Source: Terebella lapidaria (Eukaryota > Annelida > Polychaeta > Terebellida > Terebellidae). Taken from it: DNA of 64,000 bases. The stretch's first letter is position 1. Each line of letters opens with the position of its first letter. A model generated the notes under the pieces. That model made no database searches and had not been told where the DNA came from. It saw only the letters and a list, made by a program, of their open reading frames with translations. Position numbers and translations under genes: made by a program. Below, piece by piece: positions 58,023-64,000 of the stretch. The DNA lies in the NCBI GenBank assembly GCA_949152475.1, contig OX424562.1, forward strand, positions 19,406,209 through 19,470,208, written 5' to 3'.

Positions 58023-61000
58023 CTGTGAAATAATGTTTTTTTTTTTTTTACATATGTATGGACAGTTCAAATTTAAATCGACTGTCTGTTCAGGTAATTA
58101 TTCCTGTAAATATAACCAACACAGAAAATGACTTTTTATAAATAGATCTACTAGTAAGTTACAGCGTGTGCTTTCAGCCAAATTATACATCGTAATTTTC
58201 CTAGTTAATTTACTACACTACATACTAACATACACGAATATCACTCAGAATACCTGTAGGGATTATACATACCATCTAATGATAATCCCTGGTCAATCTT
58301 GTCTGACAAGCGATGGTACCGCGACTTGGCTGTAGACTCGGGCCTTGACCTACTGCCGGACTGAGGATCGCCAGTCCTTGTTGCTTCAGGGTAACCACGC
58401 GGGTCGGGGTTGGAATTACGGGGATCGTGGTTTGGATGGTGCATCTGTTCTCGAGAAAGATGCTCGTCAAAGGTCTCTGGGGTTCTTGGATGGCGAGCTT
58501 CGTTAGGATTCACGGACCGCTCAAAGTTTGGTTCCAGTTGGTTCCGATGTTGTTCCTGGTGGCGACTTCCAAGCTGTGGGTTTTCTTGAGGGTAGCCATG
58601 GTTTTGATGATGTGACACTGGGTTGTCAAAGTTTTCTGGTTCTCTTGGGTGATGGGCTGCGCGATGAGGCACAGAATGAGCAGAGCGAGGTTCCTGTTCA
58701 CCTTGCTGGTTCCAAGCGTCAGAAGGTTGGAGTTGCCTGCCGAACTCTTCACCACTCAGTCCATGATGATGGGCGCCAGGCTGATCTTCACGTTCTCTGG
58801 TGCTACTGCGGTGGGGACCGTTTTCATGGCGTGTGTGGCTGAAGCGATCTTCAGGTTGACTATAGCCGTATTCCCCAGTCTGATCAGTTGGGTAGCCTTC
58901 TGAAGCAGTGTCAGCGAGAACGCCGCTGATACCTCGAGGCACCCGTTTGTGTGGAGTGTCAGGTTCGTCGTGAATATCCTCATCGTGCTCTTCAATGTCG
59001 TCTTCATCTTCAGCATCGTCTTCATCATCGTCCTCGTCATTGCTTTCGTCTGCTTCCTCGTCTTCATCATCTAGCTCTTCATTGTCTCCATCTAAACTAC
59101 GACCGAATTCACTATCACCGTCGTCACGATTGGCGTTGCCAATCTCTGTGACGTCTCGTTTTGAACGGGACACTTTCTGAATGTTCATCCCAGAGAGGCT
59201 GGCGTCGTTATAAAGCGCAGACACATCCCTCTTTCTCCTGATACGGCGGTGGTGTATTGGCTCACTCTCTGGTGGCTCGTTTGGTACAGGAATGTTTTCA
59301 ATCGCCACCACATCATCTTCATCATCATCGTCTTCATTGTCCCCCTCATCGTCGTCGTCGTCGTCAATGTCGTCCCCTTCATCGTCATCGTCGTCATCAT
59401 CATCATTCTCATCGTCTAAAATATCATCGTCATCATCGTTTTCGTCGTCAAACTTGTCAGCATCCCCGTCCCAGTATAGAGACTCAACCAGAGCATCCCT
59501 GTCGTCGGGAGGTGCCTGTGTCGTTGTGGTGGTTGACGTGGTGGGCGCTGGCGTGGTCGAGTGGTGACCCTTCGTGGTCGTGTGGTGAGCCTTGGCAGTC
59601 GTCTTGGGACGTGATGTGGTAGTCGTCGTAGTGGTCGCCGGTGGCTTTGTGGTGGTCGGTGGTTTGTGTGTGGTTGTTTTGGGGGCGTGCGTTGTGGTCG
59701 GTGGCTTGTGTGTGGTTGCTTTGGGGGCGTGCGTTGTGGTAGGAGGCCTGTGTGTGGTTGTTGTTGTCTTTGGGGCTTGTGTTGTGGTCGGTTTTGGCGT
59801 CGTGATTGGCTTTTTGGTCGTCGTTGTTGATTGTGTATGCCCGCTGGCAGAGTCGCCTCTAAGGCGACGAACTTCGTCTTCAATCTTGTTCAAAACCTTT
59901 TTTTGGGACTGCAGACTGTCCTTTGTTTTACCGTCCGTGAGATAACTCGTGATTTCCTTCATGATAGAAACCATCTCAGCGCTTGTAGGATCTTTAGAGC
60001 TAGAACTACTGGATGCCTTCGGTTTTGACCTTTCAAGGTCAGCGTCGGCATGATCGTGATGATGATGGTCGTGGTGACTGGCTGCAACATGACCACTTGA
60101 GTGGTGTTCGTTATGACTAGATGGAGGGTTAGTTGGTTTACTTTCAACCGCTGCTTTCACATGGTGATGATGATGTTGATGACTGGCCTTAGCATGACCG
60201 CTCGGATGATGCGCGTTATGACTAGAAGGTGGAACGGGTTCACTGCTTGGAATCACGTGTTCTCTGGGGTGATGAGTTGTATGGTGATGGTGATGTGTTT
60301 TGCTTTGTTCATCTCGAACAGGTGCATCATTCAGTTCATCGTTTGTATCCAGTCCCTCTGGCTGACTGGTAGTTGGAGCCGCGGTACTTGTTCCTGGCTT
60401 CTTCGTTGTTGTTTTCTCATGTCTTACATAGCTACTTATCTCTTCTAACATTTTTTCCATTTCTTTTTCAACTGTTGTTTCAGGTTTGGAATGTCTAGTA
60501 GAATGATGAGATCTGCCATGTGAGCCACTCTTATCGCGAATAAGCGCATCCTCGGTCGTTTCTAGTTCATCTTTTGTGTCTAGCTCTACATCTGGCTTAC
60601 TTGTAGTTGGAGCTTCTGTGCTTGTCCCTGGTTTCTGTGTCGTTGTTTTCTCGTGTTTCACGATGCTACTAATTTCTTCTATCATCCTCTCCAGTTCCTT
60701 TTCAACTGGTTTCCCAGAACTGGAGGAATGCCTAGTGGAATGATGAGATAAGCTGGGTGAGGAACTCTTCTCTTGCTTGGGGACATCATTCAGATCCTCG
60801 CCTGTGTCTAGTTCATCCTTTGTGTCTAGCTCGGCATCTGGCTTACTTGTAGTTGGAGCTTCTGTGCTTGTCCCTGGTTTCTGTGTCGTTGTTTTCTCGT
60901 GTTTCAGGATGCTACTAATTTCTTCTATCATCCTTTCCAGTTCCTTCTCAACTGGTATCCCAGAACTAGAGGAATGCCTAGTGGAATGATGAGATGCGCT

Positions 61001-62693
61001 GGGAGAGGAACTCTTCTCTTGGTTGGGGACATCATTCAGATCCTCGTCTGTGTCTAGTTCATCGTTTGTGTCTAGCTTTGCGTCTGGCTTACTGGTAGTT
61101 GGAGCCACAGTGTTTGTCCCTGTCTTCTGCGTCGTTGCCTTCACGTGTTTCAGGTAGCTACTAATCCTTTCTATCATAGTTTCCAGTTCTTCTATAGATG
61201 GTATTCCAGATTCTTTGGTTTTATTTGAGCTTCTCGTGTCGTTCTTGGTGTGGTGATGGTCGCTGCCGCTGGTATGACTTGCGGAATGATGAGACGCACC
61301 AGGAGAAGAACTTTTTTCTCGCTTAGGGACCTCATTGAGATCCTCGTCTGTATCTAATTCGTCGTTTGTGTCTAGTTCCGTCTCTGGCTTACGGGTAGTT
61401 GGAGCCTCAGTGCTCGTCTCTGGTTTCCTCGTTGTATTCACGTGTTTTAGATAGATATTGATCTTTTCTACCATACTTCTCAGTTCTTTTTCAGATGGTA
61501 TCCCAGAGCTGGGGGTATATTTGGTTTTACTTGTGCTGTCCAGATTGCTAGGCAAGGTGGTATGATGTGGCTGACCGGTCGGCTTTAAAAGTATTTGAGC
61601 GGGCTCGAATTTATCTCGTGCAGAGTGGACTCCATCAATCAGTTCATCATCGAGAAGTGGCTCCTTTTTGGTATCAGGGAAATTACCAGGAGAGTCACCT
61701 ATGCGATCTCTACGATTGAACTCTTCTTCAAAAGGAGGGAAATTCTCAACGTTGCTTCTACCTTCATTATCAAATGAAGGAAAATCACCGAAACGATCAT
61801 TTCGAAAGTTGTCTGTGGGATTCCTACGACTAGATTCTTCGAAAGGAGCGAAATCTCTCTGACTGGGCACCTCGTTGGGATCGGATAGTTCTTCTTCTCT
61901 GCGAAGTTGTTCTGTTTTGTAGTCAGGCGCTCGAGCGTAGTTCCCTGGTTGACCAATGCCGGCGCGGGAACTGGATGAAGGATCGTCATATCCCTGAGTT
62001 CTAGGTGTGTCACCAACGGGAAAGTCATCTCGGAGTTGGTCATTATCAAAATTCTCTTTGTTTCTATCATACTCTTCATTTTGTTGTCCGTATTGATTTT
62101 GAGGATATTCAAAGTTTTGACCGTCGCCGAGTTTTGAAATGTCGCTGAGGAAAGGATCAGACTCGATATTATTCTCTTGATATTTTTGTGACTGGAAGGA
62201 ATTCGTCTGTCCTGGTTCGACCTCCTGGGGTATCGCCTGGTACCGTTCTGTCTTGTATGGCGAGTCATCGAGTGATTCTGCATCGGATGGATTATTATTG
62301 AATTGTCTTGACTTCCAACTGTTAGTGTTTTGAGGCAGTCTGAAACGAAAATTGCGTTCATTTTAAAGTGTTACTCCTTCCAACGTGTTTAACTAAAACC
62401 TTACCGACAAATATATTAAGCAAACCCCAAGTCTTTCTGGAACCGGCAGCAATTGAAGTTTAGCTTCGTTCAATACAGTATCGAATAAATAGAATTACAT
62501 TTATCAGGCTCATTGTCAGTAGATCTAGATCTATGTAGAATCTATACAGTTGTAATGAATTAACAAAAGTGCTGTGGCCAGGCAAAAAACAAAACAAAAA
62601 CTAAGTCCGACTCACCCATGCCCGGCGTTCACCATTAAGAAAAGCAGAAGTATAAATAAATTCGCCATAATTTGTCTGTGAACGCAATCCATT
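57174..62693 (-). CDS. Secreted acidic repeat protein with C-terminal discoidin (F5/8C)-like domain, five exons
   Basis: Exons on the minus strand: 62616-62693, 58273-62339, 57763-58022, 57425-57511 and 57174-57314, with GT-AG borders. Phases agree between exons 2 to 5. Predicted length is about 1,530 residues. Order: hydrophobic signal peptide (MANLFILLLFL), a Gln/Asn/Asp-rich region, five tandem repeats (60301-61504), a His-rich block, a Thr/Pro mucin-like block (TTTHAPKTT type), an Asp/Glu-rich block, furin-type sites (RIRRKRD and RSKRD), a second acidic block, a polar linker, then about 165 residues resembling an F5/8C domain (CLEVVLSHNTRATGVV, VTGLRIYPFTWEN, LTVIEC). This suggests an extracellular matrix or calcium-binding protein; mollusc shell-matrix proteins share the Asp-rich composition (inference). 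Exon 1 to exon 2 is out of frame by one base because of a five-A run at 62640-62644. No family is recognised for the full-length protein. Confidence 0.8.
60301..61504 (-). repeat. Coding tandem repeats in the secreted protein (five units)
   Basis: Units of 98, 82, 82, 80 and about 59 residues. Each has an amphipathic helix (EKELERMIEEISS), a Thr/Pro segment (KPGTSTEAPTTSKP), an acidic segment (LDTKDELDTGEDLND) and a Ser/His segment (SHHSTRHSSSS). Units 3 and 4 are nearly the same at DNA level with a 246-bp period, so they arose by recent unequal exchange. Confidence 0.9.
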
Positions 62694-62847
62694 CTTTAAT
62701 TCCAGTTTCAGCTTAAATCCAGTTGTCACTTGGTTGTTTTCTGTGTTTAGTATTCAGACATTTTGATGTTTACAACTCGCTTCCTTGTCACAATCTGCAG
62801 GAAATGGTTTCCCGCCGATTGAAAAAACGTCACAACCTGGGTAGGAA

Positions 62848-62906
62848 AACGTTATGACGTCATCATAACGGAGTCCCCGATTCTCAGAACCAGCTTTTTA
62901 TAAAAT
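62848..62906 (-). promoter_or_regulatory. Candidate promoter of the secreted protein gene (TATA box and CRE)
   Basis: On the minus strand TTTTATAAAA lies about 200 bp before the start codon (62895-62905). A perfect CRE, TGACGTCA (62854-62861), sits inside a larger near-palindrome about 40 bp further on. The spacing would place the CRE just after the transcription start, which is unusual but possible. Confidence 0.45.
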
Positions 62907-64000
62907 CAGAAATGTCCATCTCAGACTTCCACATTCTAAACTACAATGTAGAACAACTACTGTAGTACGCAGGACAAAGTAGTTCACATAATATTTCTTA
63001 CTTTCTCACGCGTTTCCAACTACTGTACTATACCGTAGGCGATTTGTGGTTAATCATGCAAATTTTGAAACGAAGATTATGCACAGTATTTCTGGTTGGG
63101 GTCATTATGATTATAACTTCCATTTCTTCAACATCAAGTCTGATTTGTTTTCTTTATACTTGATTACTGATATATTATTGTTAAACTGGAACCACTGCAT
63201 AGCTTTAAGCCCAGAATTTGATTTTGATATGTTTGTATAATATTAGAACTTCAAAATGTAGCGACAGTTTGGATAGTGATAATGTATGTGTTCTATGTTG
63301 GGAGACTTTTTGGAAACAAAAACAACAATATTTTATTACATTAGGCTGACAATAAATTATGTTAACAAGATCTATCTATCAGGGTGTGAAGTACAAAACG
63401 ATAATCTTACAAATTGTTCTCGTATCACAGACAAAATATACAACAACTTGTGACACAAGGTTAGACGCAACAACAAAATGACCTGTAAAAATAAAACAAC
63501 AACTGATATGCAACCTTTGAAAAAATGTCCTGCAAACTTGTTATGGACATTTTCAATATTGGTTTAATCAAGTATCGGCACATGTAGGATACAAGTTGTT
63601 TTTTGCAATAGAAATCCTGAGAGACTACTGTACATTAAAATTAGACAAGTATTTGAAGTAATAAGACATTATGTATTTATCCTATGTGAATAGTAATGAT
63701 TCAAATATCAAGCTTCATGTAAAAAGTAAGATCATAGGATTGCTTCACTGAAAATATCCCAGAAAAAAATGGTAGCAAAATCTGAAGATCATATTAATGC
63801 ATTTAAGTTAACATATAATGACAGATATATATGAGAACCAATGATTTGCTATTATAATAACATCATAATGAGAAATAAACGAAAAACAATACGGAAACAA
63901 CCAAAAGTAAACACTGTAAAAGATAAATAAATCACAATATCAAACATTGGCACACATGGTGACTACATGACTACAAAATGAGGTGAGCAAAAGTGGTCAA
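62907..64000. other. Upstream flank, nothing recognised
   Basis: AT-rich, only short ORFs. No gene or clear repeat. Confidence 0.4.

Noticed and set aside
58427-59622. Plus-strand ORFs rich in Ser or His opposite the secreted protein gene
   Set aside because: They are antisense shadows of Asp/Glu- and Thr-rich codons in the real minus-strand exon.

Overview
The window is animal nuclear DNA with spliced host genes. It is most likely from a lophotrochozoan, and the mollusc-like repeats make a mollusc my first guess. The evidence for this is GT-AG introns whose phases agree, two class A GPCR genes, a signal-peptide-bearing extracellular protein, and a dense load of eukaryotic transposable elements (Ty3/gypsy, Penelope-like, LINE, PIF/Harbinger, hAT-like, foldback elements). 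The taxonomic guess rests on repeat style and protein flavour, not on a search.

Left part (1-6.7 kb): a 1,689-bp sequence present as two perfectly abutting, apparently identical tandem copies lies directly upstream of a two-exon peptide-receptor-like GPCR gene (4384-5726, +).

Transposon block (6.7-23.3 kb): two inverted ~345-bp repeats frame what looks like one large DNA element carrying remnants of an unclassified coding region. A young, whole-looking Ty3/gypsy-type LTR retrotransposon (7304-20734, minus strand, two 754-bp LTRs, 4-bp target duplication) sits inside it. That LTR element carries gag, pol and an extra 932-codon ORF with a C2H2-like finger. It is also peppered throughout, coding and non-coding alike, with a strand-biased GGGTCG/GGGGCCG motif.

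Repeat plain (23.3-48 kb): this stretch holds two foldback elements whose arms are arrays of ~21-bp hairpin units (24828-25748 and 34776-35904), a degenerate ~160-bp array, a much-decayed gypsy fossil (about 27.8-29.9 kb), and a 206-bp palindromic MITE. It also holds a 5'-truncated Penelope-like element with an open RT frame, a ~133-bp array rich in nuclear-receptor DR1 sites, and a four-step nest at 39.5-45.5 kb (PIF/Harbinger entered by a LINE, the LINE by a hAT-like MITE, then a 2,003-bp tandem duplication). A further repeat family carries perfect RFX X-box palindromes.

Right part (48-64 kb): an intronless GPCR gene (49105-50313, minus) with atypical class A signature residues, then about 6.5 kb with little recognisable. 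Last is a five-exon minus-strand gene (57174-62693) for a very large secreted acidic protein: five tandem repeats, a His-rich block, a Thr/Pro mucin-like block, two Asp/Glu-rich blocks separated by furin-type sites, and a C-terminal discoidin (F5/8C)-like domain. This gene, the motif-laden LTR element and the hairpin-array foldback elements are the most interesting objects here.
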